5,636 nt of DNA, taken from assembly GCA_003487005.1 (NCBI GenBank), contig DNFG01000294.1, positions 586 through 6,221 on the forward strand, written 5' to 3'. This DNA comes from Bryobacterales bacterium. GTDB lineage: Bacteria; Acidobacteriota; Terriglobia; Bryobacterales; Bryobacteraceae. This document shows positions 1 to 5,636 of this stretch, one piece after another (position 1 is the stretch's first letter; every line of letters begins with the position of its first letter). The position numbers and the translations under genes are program-made. A model generated the notes under the pieces. The model saw only the letters and a list, made by a program, of their open reading frames with translations, searched no databases and was not told where the DNA came from.

Positions 1-24
1 CCACGGAGAGGTGCCCGAAGGACG
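1..24 (+). repeat. Direct repeat, copy 1 (24 bp, exact)
   Basis: Bases 1-24 (starting CCACGGAGAGG) are identical to bases 108-131, an offset of 107 bp. The match ends sharply at base 25. It reaches the left edge of the window, so its true length is unknown and could be longer. In the frame ending at TGA 69-71 it encodes TERCPKD, as copy 2 does in nuoC. Confidence 0.9.
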
Positions 25-71
25 CTGGCGTTCTTCGCGTCGGCTCTGGCATGATCGTGTCACGGCGATGA
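1..71 (+). CDS. Possible 3' end of an upstream gene, unidentified
   Basis: An open frame enters from the left edge (first full codon at base 3) and ends at TGA 69-71. That stop overlaps the nuoC ATG at 68-70 in an ATGA arrangement, typical of translationally coupled operon genes. The visible residues begin TERCPKD and end [16 protein letters not shown] is identical to residues 15-21 of the NuoC zinc-ribbon-like extension, because the DNA is repeated exactly (1-24 versus 108-131). In a standard operon nuoB would sit here, but I do not recognise this tail as NuoB. It could be a NuoB with a zinc-ribbon tail, a small separate ORF, or a remnant of a duplicated nuoC 5' end. The other two forward frames are also open from the edge: one stops at TGA 52-54, and the other runs into nuoC in frame. 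The choice of frame rests mainly on the ATGA overlap. Confidence 0.35.
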   Translation, partial: TERCPKDAGVLRVGSGMIVSRR

Positions 72-760
72 AGCGCTGCCCTACCTGCCAGGCGACGTTC
101 CCCGACGCCACGGAGAGGTGCCCGAAGGACGGTGCGAAGCTCGCGGCGATGAGCGTGACGATGGGCTGGGACGCAGTCGAGGCGCCGGCGGAGGCGTCGC
201 CGGCGCCAGCGAAGCCCGCGCCGAAGCCGGCGGCTCCGAAGGCTCCGGCGGTGATGGAGACGGAGCCCTGGGAAGGGGAGTTGCCGGACGCGTTGAAAGA
301 GAAATTTGGAGACGCGATCACGGGTTACTTCCGGTATGTGGGGCAGAGTTTTCTGACGGCGAAGCCCGAGGCGGCGGTCCCGATTCTGGAGTTTCTGAAG
401 TCGGATTGGGGCTTTGACTATCTGGTGGATGTGACGGCGACGGACGATCCGGCGAAGCCGGAGCGGTTTGAGCTGGTCTATATCCTCTACAGTTTTTCGC
501 GAAACGAGCGGATCCGAATCAAAGCTCGGGTGAAGGAAGGCGACAAGCCGGCGACGGCGGTGCCGGTGCATATCACGGCGGACTGGCTGGAGCGCGAGGT
601 GTTCGACATGTTCGGGATCGAGTTTGCGGGGCATCCGAACATGACGCGGATTCTGCTGCCGGATGAGTGGCAGGGGCATCCGCTGCGGAAGGATTACAAC
701 ATTCTGGGGATGGATCAGAAGTGGGTCCAGGAAAACCTGGGGATTGAGAGCGGACAGTAG
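68..760 (+). CDS. nuoC: NADH-quinone oxidoreductase subunit C (30 kDa), with zinc-ribbon-like N-terminal extension
   Basis: NuoC is a peripheral-arm subunit of complex I that packs against NuoD and supports the quinone-binding region. From ATG 68 the protein has 230 residues. The core (about 67-230) carries the family hallmarks: a [13 protein letters not shown] stretch near 114-126, the 30-kDa signature [16 protein letters not shown] at 171-186, and the GHPLRKDY end motif at 203-210. Residues 1-66 are not part of the usual fold. C4, C7 and C18 with D21 form a CPTC...CPKD motif resembling a small zinc ribbon with Asp in the fourth ligand position, followed by an Ala/Pro/Lys-rich linker at about 38-62. 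ATG 68 is chosen because it begins just before this motif and overlaps an upstream TGA (ATGA). There is no clear Shine-Dalgarno, so coupled translation is likely. Alternatives are GTG 11 in the same frame, which adds 19 unconvincing residues, or ATG 149 or 254, which would remove the motif. nuoD follows after 5 nt. The core call is secure; the start is less so. Confidence 0.95.
   Translation: MKRCPTCQATFPDATERCPKDGAKLAAMSVTMGWDAVEAPAEASPAPAKPAPKPAAPKAPAVMETEPWEGELPDALKEKFGDAITGYFRYVGQSFLTAKPEAAVPILEFLKSDWGFDYLVDVTATDDPAKPERFELVYILYSFSRNERIRIKARVKEGDKPATAVPVHITADWLEREVFDMFGIEFAGHPNMTRILLPDEWQGHPLRKDYNILGMDQKWVQENLGIESGQ
108..131 (+). repeat. Direct repeat, copy 2 (24 bp, exact)
   Basis: This is the second copy of the sequence at 1-24 and lies inside the 5' part of nuoC, where it encodes TERCPKD, the second half of the zinc-ribbon-like motif. 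The 107-bp offset is not a multiple of three, so the two copies are in different frames relative to the window although each can be read as the same peptide. Confidence 0.9.
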
Positions 761-765
761 CGTCT

Positions 766-1875
766 ATGCCGGAGACCTTTCTCGACTCCACTGAACTTGT
801 GCTGAACATGGGGCCGCAGCACCCGTCCACGCACGGCGTGTTGCGGGTGATTGTGAAGCTGGACGGCGAAAAGGTGACGGGTACCGAGTGTGTGATCGGG
901 TATCTGCACCGGGGCGTGGAAAAGATCGGGGAGAACCGCACGTACGCGATGTTCAACCCGTACGTGGACCGGATGGACTACGTGGCGGCGGTGTCGAACG
1001 GGTTGGGGTATTGTCTGGCGGTGGAGCAGTTGTTGAAGGTGGAGGCTCCGGCGCGGGCGCAGGTGGTCCGGGTGATTCTGACGGAGCTGAACCGGATCGC
1101 GAGCCATTTATTGTGGCTGGGGACGCACGCGCTGGATATTGGCGCGCTGACGCCGCTGTTTTACTGCATGCGGGAACGCGAAGACATCATGATGATCTTC
1201 GAGAAGTACTGCGGGGCGCGGCTGACGACGCATGCCTTCCGGATCGGCGGATTGCAGTACGAGACGTATCAGGGCTTTGAGCAGGAATGCCTGGAGTTCT
1301 GCGACAAGATGCTGCCGCGGGTGGACGAGTACGAGGAATTGTTGACAGGGAACCGGATCTGGCAGCAGAGGCTGGTGAACGTGGGGGTGTTGTCGGCGGC
1401 GGATTGCAAGGCGTACGGGGTGACGGGGCCGATGCTGCGGGCGGCGGGCGAGAAGTGGGATTTGCGCAAGGCGCAGCCGTATTCGGGTTACGAGACCTAC
1501 GATTTCGAGATACCGACGCGGACAAACGCGGATTCGTTTGACCGGTACATGGTGCGGATCGAGGAGATGCGGCAGTCGGTGCGGATCATCCAGCAGGGCG
1601 TGGGGCGTCTGGAAGCGGGGCCGGTGATGGCGAAGGTGCCGAAGGTGATCAAGCCGCCGGTGGGGGAGGCGTATGTGTCGATCGAGGCGCCGAAGGGGGA
1701 GTTGGGTTATTACATTGTGAGCGACGGGTCGACGCAGCCGTACCGGGTGCGGGTGAGGCCGCCGTCGTTCGTGAATTTGCAGTCGCTGGACAAGATGGCG
1801 CGGGGCGGGCTGGTTGCGGACCTGGTGGCGGTGATCGGTACCATAGACATTGTGTTGGGGGAGGTGGACCGGTAG
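766..1875 (+). CDS. nuoD: NADH-quinone oxidoreductase subunit D (49 kDa)
   Basis: NuoD, with NuoB, forms the quinone-reduction site of complex I at the foot of the peripheral arm. It descends from the large subunit of [NiFe] hydrogenases but has no metal site. The 369-residue product is a normal length for an unfused NuoD. The start shows the signature [14 protein letters not shown] (14-27), and the C-terminus ends in the family-typical [19 protein letters not shown]23 and Y72 match the quinone-headgroup ligands known from Thermus Nqo4 (His38/Tyr87) and bovine 49-kDa (His59/Tyr108); the 49-residue spacing is the same in all three. ATG 766 lies 5 nt after the nuoC stop, with no strong Shine-Dalgarno, so it is probably translated by coupling. 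Downstream the next gene is nuoI rather than nuoE, which is unusual. Confidence 0.97.
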   Translation: MPETFLDSTELVLNMGPQHPSTHGVLRVIVKLDGEKVTGTECVIGYLHRGVEKIGENRTYAMFNPYVDRMDYVAAVSNGLGYCLAVEQLLKVEAPARAQVVRVILTELNRIASHLLWLGTHALDIGALTPLFYCMREREDIMMIFEKYCGARLTTHAFRIGGLQYETYQGFEQECLEFCDKMLPRVDEYEELLTGNRIWQQRLVNVGVLSAADCKAYGVTGPMLRAAGEKWDLRKAQPYSGYETYDFEIPTRTNADSFDRYMVRIEEMRQSVRIIQQGVGRLEAGPVMAKVPKVIKPPVGEAYVSIEAPKGELGYYIVSDGSTQPYRVRVRPPSFVNLQSLDKMARGGLVADLVAVIGTIDIVLGEVDR

Positions 1876-1900
1876 CGTATTTCGGCAAGACGCCACTCCC

Positions 1901-1907
1901 GGAAAGG
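1901..1907 (+). promoter_or_regulatory. Ribosome binding site of nuoI
   Basis: GGAAAGG lies 5 nt before ATG 1913. It settles the nuoI start against the in-frame GTG at 1850, which would overlap nuoD by 26 nt and add 21 residues with no family resemblance. Confidence 0.7.
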
Positions 1908-1912
1908 TACCC

Positions 1913-2368
1913 ATGCGCGACTTTCTAAGAAAGATTTTTCTGGTGGATCTGCTCGAGGGGTTATGGGTCACCCTGCGGGCGCAGCATCCGAAGAATATCG
2001 TGACGGAGCAGTACCCGGCGGCGCGGCCGAAGGTGGCCGAGCGGTACCGGGGCGCGCCGCGGCTGAACATCAATCCCGAGAATGGGGAGACGCTGTGTAT
2101 TGCGTGCGATCTGTGTGCGCTGGCCTGCCCGGAGAACTTGATTGTGGTGGGCTGGGAGCGGAACGCGGAGACGAAGCGCAAGGAGCTGACGACGTTCACC
2201 TACGACACGTCGCGGTGCATGTTCTGCGGATTGTGTGAAGACGCGTGTCCGGTGGATGCTCTGGAATTGACCCAGGATTTTGAATTGGCGAGCTACTCGC
2301 GGGAAGGGCAGATCTTTGACCGGCAAATCCTCGAAGAAGGCATTCATCCGACGCCGTACAAACACTGA
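1913..2368 (+). CDS. nuoI: NADH-quinone oxidoreductase subunit I (two [4Fe-4S], 23 kDa type)
   Basis: NuoI holds clusters N6a and N6b, which pass electrons down the peripheral arm to cluster N2 in NuoB. The product is 151 residues. Two ferredoxin motifs are intact: C62-IA-C65-DL-C68-ALA-C72-P and C102-MF-C105-GL-C108-EDA-C112-P. By family rule C62/C65/C68/C112 bind one cluster and C72/C102/C105/C108 the other. The N-terminal MRDFLRKIFLVDLLEGL is the amphipathic helix that lies on the membrane, and QHPKNIVTEQYP followed by RYRGAPRL is family-typical. It is shorter than the roughly 180 residues of the E. coli and Thermus proteins, mostly at the C-terminus, but no key residue is lost. It sits 37 nt after nuoD and 40 nt before nuoJ. 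Its usual upstream neighbour nuoH, the membrane subunit it docks on, is not here. Confidence 0.97.
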   Translation: MRDFLRKIFLVDLLEGLWVTLRAQHPKNIVTEQYPAARPKVAERYRGAPRLNINPENGETLCIACDLCALACPENLIVVGWERNAETKRKELTTFTYDTSRCMFCGLCEDACPVDALELTQDFELASYSREGQIFDRQILEEGIHPTPYKH

Positions 2369-2408
2369 CCCTTTGCCGCCGGACCGCCGCTGACGGACGG
2401 AAAGCGCG

Positions 2409-2921
2409 ATGCTGGACACCTTTTTCTTTTACGCGTTTGCCCTGATGGCCGTGGCCGGGGCGATCCTGACGATCACGCTGCGGAGCGCGGTGCACTGCGC
2501 GATGGCGTTGATTGCGTCGCTGGCGGGGGTGGCGGGTCTGTACCTGCTGCAGAACGCCGAATTTCTGTTCGCGGTGCAGATTGTGTTGTACATCGGCGGG
2601 ATCATGGTGTTGTTCCTGTTCGTGATCATGCTGGTGAACCTGGACGCGGCGGCGAAGCAGAGGCAGTTTCACCGGCGGTTCTGGGGGGGGATCGCGGCGG
2701 GTGCGGGGACGGCGGCCCTGTTTGCGTGGTTTCTGGTGAAGGGGGTGGGGTCGGTGGAACTGGCGGCGCCGTCGCCGGTGACGGCGGAGACGCCGGGCAA
2801 TGTGGAACTGCTGGCCGACACCTTGTTCCGCGAATATCTTGTTCCCTTTGAACTGGCGTCACTGCTGCTGCTGGTGGCGATCGTGGGCAGCGTGATCATG
2901 GCCAAGAAGAGGACGTCCTGA
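2409..2921 (+). CDS. nuoJ: NADH-quinone oxidoreductase subunit J
   Basis: NuoJ is a membrane-arm subunit next to NuoK and NuoA. Its third helix contains the pi-bulge implicated in coupling quinone reduction to proton pumping. The product is 170 residues with five predicted membrane helices at about 5-24, 30-48, 53-76, 92-112 and 147-166. The most conserved part, NAEFLFAVQIVLYIGG (49-64) followed by IMVLFLFVIMLVN, is the helix-3 signature, with Y61 corresponding to the conserved pi-bulge tyrosine. A GGAAAG at 2399-2404 lies 4 nt before the ATG and is an acceptable ribosome site. The stop is 2 nt from the nuoK ATG. A run of eight G (2683-2690) falls at the start of helix 4 (codons for WGG). The loop between helices 4 and 5 (about 113-135) is the least conserved stretch. 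Confidence 0.95.
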   Translation: MLDTFFFYAFALMAVAGAILTITLRSAVHCAMALIASLAGVAGLYLLQNAEFLFAVQIVLYIGGIMVLFLFVIMLVNLDAAAKQRQFHRRFWGGIAAGAGTAALFAWFLVKGVGSVELAAPSPVTAETPGNVELLADTLFREYLVPFELASLLLLVAIVGSVIMAKKRTS

Positions 2922-2923
2922 CC

Positions 2924-3247
2924 ATGGATACCGGACTGCTTCATCCCATCACGACGGTGCATTACCTGGTGCTGAGCGCGGCGCTGCTGCTGATCGGCAC
3001 GATTGGCCTGCTGGTGCGGCGCAATGTGGTCGTCATGATGATGTCGATCGAACTGATCCTGAACGCGGTGAACGTGAACCTGATCGCGTTCAGCAAGCAT
3101 TTGCAGGATCCGGGCGGGCAGATTTTCGCGATTTTCGTGATAGTGGTGGCCGTGGCCGAGGCGGCGGTGGGACTCGGCATCCTCATCGCTTTGTTCCGCA
3201 ACAAGGAGACTGTGCAGATCGACGAAATCGACCTGCTCAAGTGGTAA
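2924..3247 (+). CDS. nuoK: NADH-quinone oxidoreductase subunit K
   Basis: NuoK is a small three-helix membrane subunit, related to MrpC of Mrp-type Na+/H+ antiporters, that forms part of the proton path between NuoJ and NuoN. The product is 107 residues, the normal size. Helices lie at about 14-31, 35-57 and 67-91. The two buried glutamates essential in E. coli (Glu36 and Glu72) are present as E43 in SIELILNAVNVN and E79 in VAVAEAAVGL, with the same 36-residue spacing. The ATG is 2 nt after the nuoJ stop. An AGAGGA at 2908-2913, inside the end of nuoJ, can serve as ribosome site. nuoL follows after 12 nt. Confidence 0.97.
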   Translation: MDTGLLHPITTVHYLVLSAALLLIGTIGLLVRRNVVVMMMSIELILNAVNVNLIAFSKHLQDPGGQIFAIFVIVVAVAEAAVGLGILIALFRNKETVQIDEIDLLKW

Positions 3248-3259
3248 AAGAGACCCGCG

Positions 3260-5284
3260 ATGAACTTCCTCGATCTCATCTGGCTGATCCCCTTCCTCCC
3301 GCTGATTGGCGCGGGCGTGATGCTGTTCTTCGGGCGGCGGTTGTCGAAGGCGGCGATCGGCATCATTTCGCCCGGTTCGGTGTTGCTGGCGTTGTTGTTG
3401 TCGGTGGGCGCGGTGTTGCAGTTGGCGGGGCTGGAAAAGCGCGAGCACCAGGTGGTGATCGCGCCGTGGATTGAGTTCCTGCAGGCCGACTGGGGATATC
3501 TGCTGGATCCGCTGAGTTCGGTGATGATTCTGGTGGTGACCTTCGTGGGCTTTCTGATCCATGTGTACGCGATCGGGTACATGGGCCATGAACACGGGCC
3601 GCGGCATGGCGGATTCTACCGGTTTTTCGGATATCTCAACCTCTTCGTTTTCTTCATGCTGACCCTGGTGCTGGCGAACAACTTCGTGCTGCTGTTCGTG
3701 GGCTGGGAAGGCGTGGGGTTGTGCAGTTACCTTCTGATCGGGTTCTACTTCCACAAGAAGAGCGCGGGCGACGCGGGCAACAAGGCGTTCATCGTGAACC
3801 GGATCGGGGACGCGGCATTCATCCTGGGGATGTTCCTGGTATTCCAGTTGACCGGGTCGCTGCGCTTCACGGATTTCAACGCGGCGCTGGATGGCGGGCA
3901 GTTTTCGCCGGAAGTGGCCGGGTTCGGGATTCTGAGCGTGACGGCGCTTCTGCTGTTTATCGGCGCGACGGGCAAGAGCGCGCAGGTGCCATTGTATGTG
4001 TGGCTGCCGGACGCGATGGAGGGCCCGACGCCGGTGTCGGCGCTGATCCACGCGGCGACGATGGTGACGGCGGGAGTGTACATGGTGGCGCGGGCGAGCG
4101 CTCTGTTCGTGCTGACGCCGGACACGTCGATGATCATCGCGGGCGTGGGGGCGTTCACGGCGATCTTCGCGGCATCGATCGGGCTGGTGCAGAACGACAT
4201 CAAGCGGGTGCTCGCGTACTCGACAGTGTCGCAACTGGGCTTCATGTTTCTGGCGGCGGGCGTGGGGGCGTACTGGGTGGCGGTATTCCACCTGTACACG
4301 CACGCGTTCTTCAAGGCCCTGCTCTTCCTCGGTTCGGGGAGCGTGATCCACGCGATGGGCGGGGAGCAGGACATGCGCCGGATGGGCGGGTTAAAGGACA
4401 AGATTCCGGTGACGTTCCGGGTGATGTTCGTCGGGTCGCTGGCGATCGCGGGGATTCCGGGGCTGGCGGGTTTCTTCTCGAAGGACGAGATTCTGTGGCA
4501 GACGTGGTCGAGCCCGATCGGGTCGAAACTGCTGTTCGCGGTAGGGGTGATCACGGCGGCCATGACGGCGTTCTACATGTGGCGGCTGATGTTCATGACG
4601 TTCTACGGCGAGCCGCGGATGGACGAGAAGACGAAGGCGCACATCCACGAGTCGCCTCCCGTGATGACGTATCCGCTGATTGTGCTGGCGGCTGGCAGCG
4701 CGATCGGGGGCTGGATCGGGGTACCGAAGCTGTTTGGCGAGAACGGATTCTTCCAGGCGTTTGAGCACTGGCTGGCACCGGTGTTCGCGCACGGGGCGGT
4801 CCACGGAGAAGGTCATCATCATTCGCATGCGACCGAGGCGCTGCTGATGGCGCTGTCGATCGCGGTGGCGCTGGGCGGGATTTTCATCGCACATCGCGTG
4901 TACCTGCGGATGAAGGAAGAGGATCGGCCGACGGGCGGACCGCTGTACAAAGTGCTGCTGAACAAGTGGTACGTGGATGAGATTTACAGTTTTCTGGTGG
5001 TGAACGGGCTGTCGAAGGGCGGCGGCACGGTGATGTCGGAGTTTGACCGGCGGTTCGTGGATGGCGGGGTGAACGGGACGGCGTGGCTGACGCGGATGAT
5101 CTCGAAGATCTCGATGTGGTACGACACGTGGATCGTCGACGGGCTGGTGAATCTGACGGCATTTTTCGTGCGGGCGCTGAGTTTCCCGGTCCGGTTCCTG
5201 CAGACGGGCTGGGTGCAGAGCTACGCGCTGATGTTCGTAGCGGGGGTGCTGCTGGCAGCCGGCTACTACTGGTGGGGGAAATAA
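3260..5284 (+). CDS. nuoL: NADH-quinone oxidoreductase subunit L (antiporter-like, with lateral helix)
   Basis: NuoL is the distal proton-pumping subunit of the membrane arm, homologous to MrpA-type antiporters. It carries the long lateral helix that runs back along NuoM and NuoN. The product is 674 residues, slightly above the E. coli length of about 613. Channel residues are in place: E150 in GWEGVGLCSYLL, K239 in GATGKSAQVPLYVWLPDAM, H264 in ALIHAATMVTAG, K352 in HAFFKALLFLGSGS and K408 in FFSKDEIL. About 16 membrane helices are expected. The C-terminal part (about 560-645) fits the lateral helix, followed by a last anchor helix at about 652-671. A histidine-rich loop, HGAVHGEGHHHSHA (511-524), precedes the helix that begins near 526. 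ATG 3260 lies 12 nt after the nuoK stop with only a weak purine stretch (AAAAGAGA) ahead of it. nuoM begins 3 nt after the stop. Confidence 0.97.
   Translation: MNFLDLIWLIPFLPLIGAGVMLFFGRRLSKAAIGIISPGSVLLALLLSVGAVLQLAGLEKREHQVVIAPWIEFLQADWGYLLDPLSSVMILVVTFVGFLIHVYAIGYMGHEHGPRHGGFYRFFGYLNLFVFFMLTLVLANNFVLLFVGWEGVGLCSYLLIGFYFHKKSAGDAGNKAFIVNRIGDAAFILGMFLVFQLTGSLRFTDFNAALDGGQFSPEVAGFGILSVTALLLFIGATGKSAQVPLYVWLPDAMEGPTPVSALIHAATMVTAGVYMVARASALFVLTPDTSMIIAGVGAFTAIFAASIGLVQNDIKRVLAYSTVSQLGFMFLAAGVGAYWVAVFHLYTHAFFKALLFLGSGSVIHAMGGEQDMRRMGGLKDKIPVTFRVMFVGSLAIAGIPGLAGFFSKDEILWQTWSSPIGSKLLFAVGVITAAMTAFYMWRLMFMTFYGEPRMDEKTKAHIHESPPVMTYPLIVLAAGSAIGGWIGVPKLFGENGFFQAFEHWLAPVFAHGAVHGEGHHHSHATEALLMALSIAVALGGIFIAHRVYLRMKEEDRPTGGPLYKVLLNKWYVDEIYSFLVVNGLSKGGGTVMSEFDRRFVDGGVNGTAWLTRMISKISMWYDTWIVDGLVNLTAFFVRALSFPVRFLQTGWVQSYALMFVAGVLLAAGYYWWGK
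5274..5280 (+). promoter_or_regulatory. Ribosome binding site of nuoM
   Basis: GGGGGAA within the last codons of nuoL lies 7 nt before ATG 5288 and supports that start for nuoM. Confidence 0.6.
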
Positions 5285-5287
5285 ACC

Positions 5288-5636
5288 ATGGGCGAACACC
5301 TGTTATCGATTGTTCTGTTCACGCCCCTGGCCGGGCTGCTGGTGCTGCTGTTCATTCCGGGCACGCAGAAGAACCTGATCCGCTGGTGGGCCAACATTGC
5401 CGCGGCGGCCGGGTTTCTGGTGTCGCTGCCGCTGCTGCTGAATTTCGACAAGTCGAAGGACGGGTATCAGTTTGTCGAGAAGATGGACTGGATTCCGTCG
5501 CTGGGCGTGCAGTACATCGTCGGGATCGACGGCATCAGCCTGCTGCTGGTGATGCTGACGACGGTGATGGGCTTCCTCGCGATCTTCAGTTCCTGGACGG
5601 CGATCGACGACCGGGTGAAGGAATACTACGCGATGT
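5288..5636 (+). CDS. nuoM: NADH-quinone oxidoreductase subunit M, N-terminal part (cut by window edge)
   Basis: NuoM is the middle antiporter-like proton-pumping subunit of complex I. Only the first 116 codons are visible; the family is usually about 500 residues. My translation begins MGEHLLSIVLFTPLAGLLVL, a first membrane helix, followed by a second hydrophobic stretch (NIAAAAGFLVSLPLLLNF). The conserved NuoM segment with DWIPSLGVQYIVGIDGISLL comes next, then a third helix (LVMLTTVMGFLAIFSSW) and the start of the following region (VKEYYAM). The GVQYIVGIDGIS motif separates it from NuoL and NuoN. The channel glutamate and lysines lie beyond the edge and cannot be checked. It starts 3 nt after nuoL, in the standard L-M order. 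Confidence 0.95.
   Translation, partial: MGEHLLSIVLFTPLAGLLVLLFIPGTQKNLIRWWANIAAAAGFLVSLPLLLNFDKSKDGYQFVEKMDWIPSLGVQYIVGIDGISLLLVMLTTVMGFLAIFSSWTAIDDRVKEYYAM

Noticed and set aside
11..67. GTG start at 11 for nuoC, or a fusion of nuoC to an upstream frame
   Set aside because: The added residues (MPEGRWRSSRRLWHDRVTA) are Arg/Trp-rich with poor codon choice. The ATGA overlap at 68-71 and the zinc-ribbon beginning at MKRCPTC favour ATG 68. The in-frame opening to the left edge means a fusion is not strictly excluded.
1850..1912. Upstream GTG start for nuoI at 1850
   Set aside because: It would overlap nuoD by 26 nt and add 21 residues unlike any NuoI. ATG 1913 has a good ribosome site and gives the normal N-terminal helix.
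1108..2199. Open frame of 363 codons on the minus strand opposite nuoD and nuoI
   Set aside because: It is a shadow of conserved coding sequence with low-complexity Arg/Pro/His composition and spans a gene junction without any domain.
2369..2408. Possible terminator or regulatory element in the 40-nt gap between nuoI and nuoJ
   Set aside because: The gap is GC-rich but I find no stable inverted repeat followed by T residues. It holds only a ribosome site, and the genes on both sides belong to the same complex.
2669..4351. Long open frame of 560 codons on the minus strand opposite nuoJ-nuoK-nuoL
   Set aside because: It lies antisense to three well-conserved genes. Its product is dominated by Arg, His and Gln, as expected when GC-rich codons are read on the opposite strand. 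It matches no family.
3721..4764. Open frame of 347 codons on the plus strand inside nuoL
   Set aside because: It is a +1 shadow of nuoL rich in Gly, Arg, Asp and Val with no hydrophobic segments or family motif; the nuoL frame is conserved throughout.

Overview
The window is a stretch of a respiratory complex I (NDH-1, proton-pumping NADH:quinone oxidoreductase) operon, all on the + strand. In order it carries nuoC, nuoD, nuoI, nuoJ, nuoK, nuoL and the first 116 codons of nuoM, which runs off the right edge. The genes are tightly packed: gaps are 5 nt (C-D), 37 nt (D-I), 40 nt (I-J), 2 nt (J-K), 12 nt (K-L) and 3 nt (L-M). I see no terminator, internal promoter, RNA gene, mobile element or CRISPR array, and no gene-free stretch longer than 71 bases.

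The organism is a GC-rich bacterium with strong G/C preference at third codon positions and separate nuoC and nuoD (not the fused nuoCD of Escherichia coli). Codon style and protein flavour, including a zinc-ribbon of the CPxC...CPxDG type, remind me of Acidobacteriota (Solibacter/Bryobacter-like). That is an impression, not a demonstrated placement.

Layout: bases 1-71 hold the tail of something upstream, read in a frame that ends in a TGA overlapping the nuoC ATG. nuoC and nuoD encode the connecting (Q) module around the quinone site. nuoI encodes the two-cluster ferredoxin-like subunit that delivers electrons to the last cluster, in NuoB. nuoJ, nuoK, nuoL and nuoM encode membrane-arm subunits that move protons. 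Every key charged or quinone-site residue I checked is present, so the enzyme looks functional.

Two things stand out. First, nuoD is followed directly by nuoI: the block nuoE-F-G-H, which sits between them in the usual bacterial order, is absent here, including the membrane subunit nuoH. Second, NuoC carries an unusual N-terminal extension, a small Cys3Asp zinc-ribbon-like motif plus an Ala/Pro/Lys linker. A 24-bp piece of that zinc-ribbon coding sequence is repeated exactly 107 bp upstream, at the very left edge of the window. The rest is ordinary complex I; I found no convincing new system.
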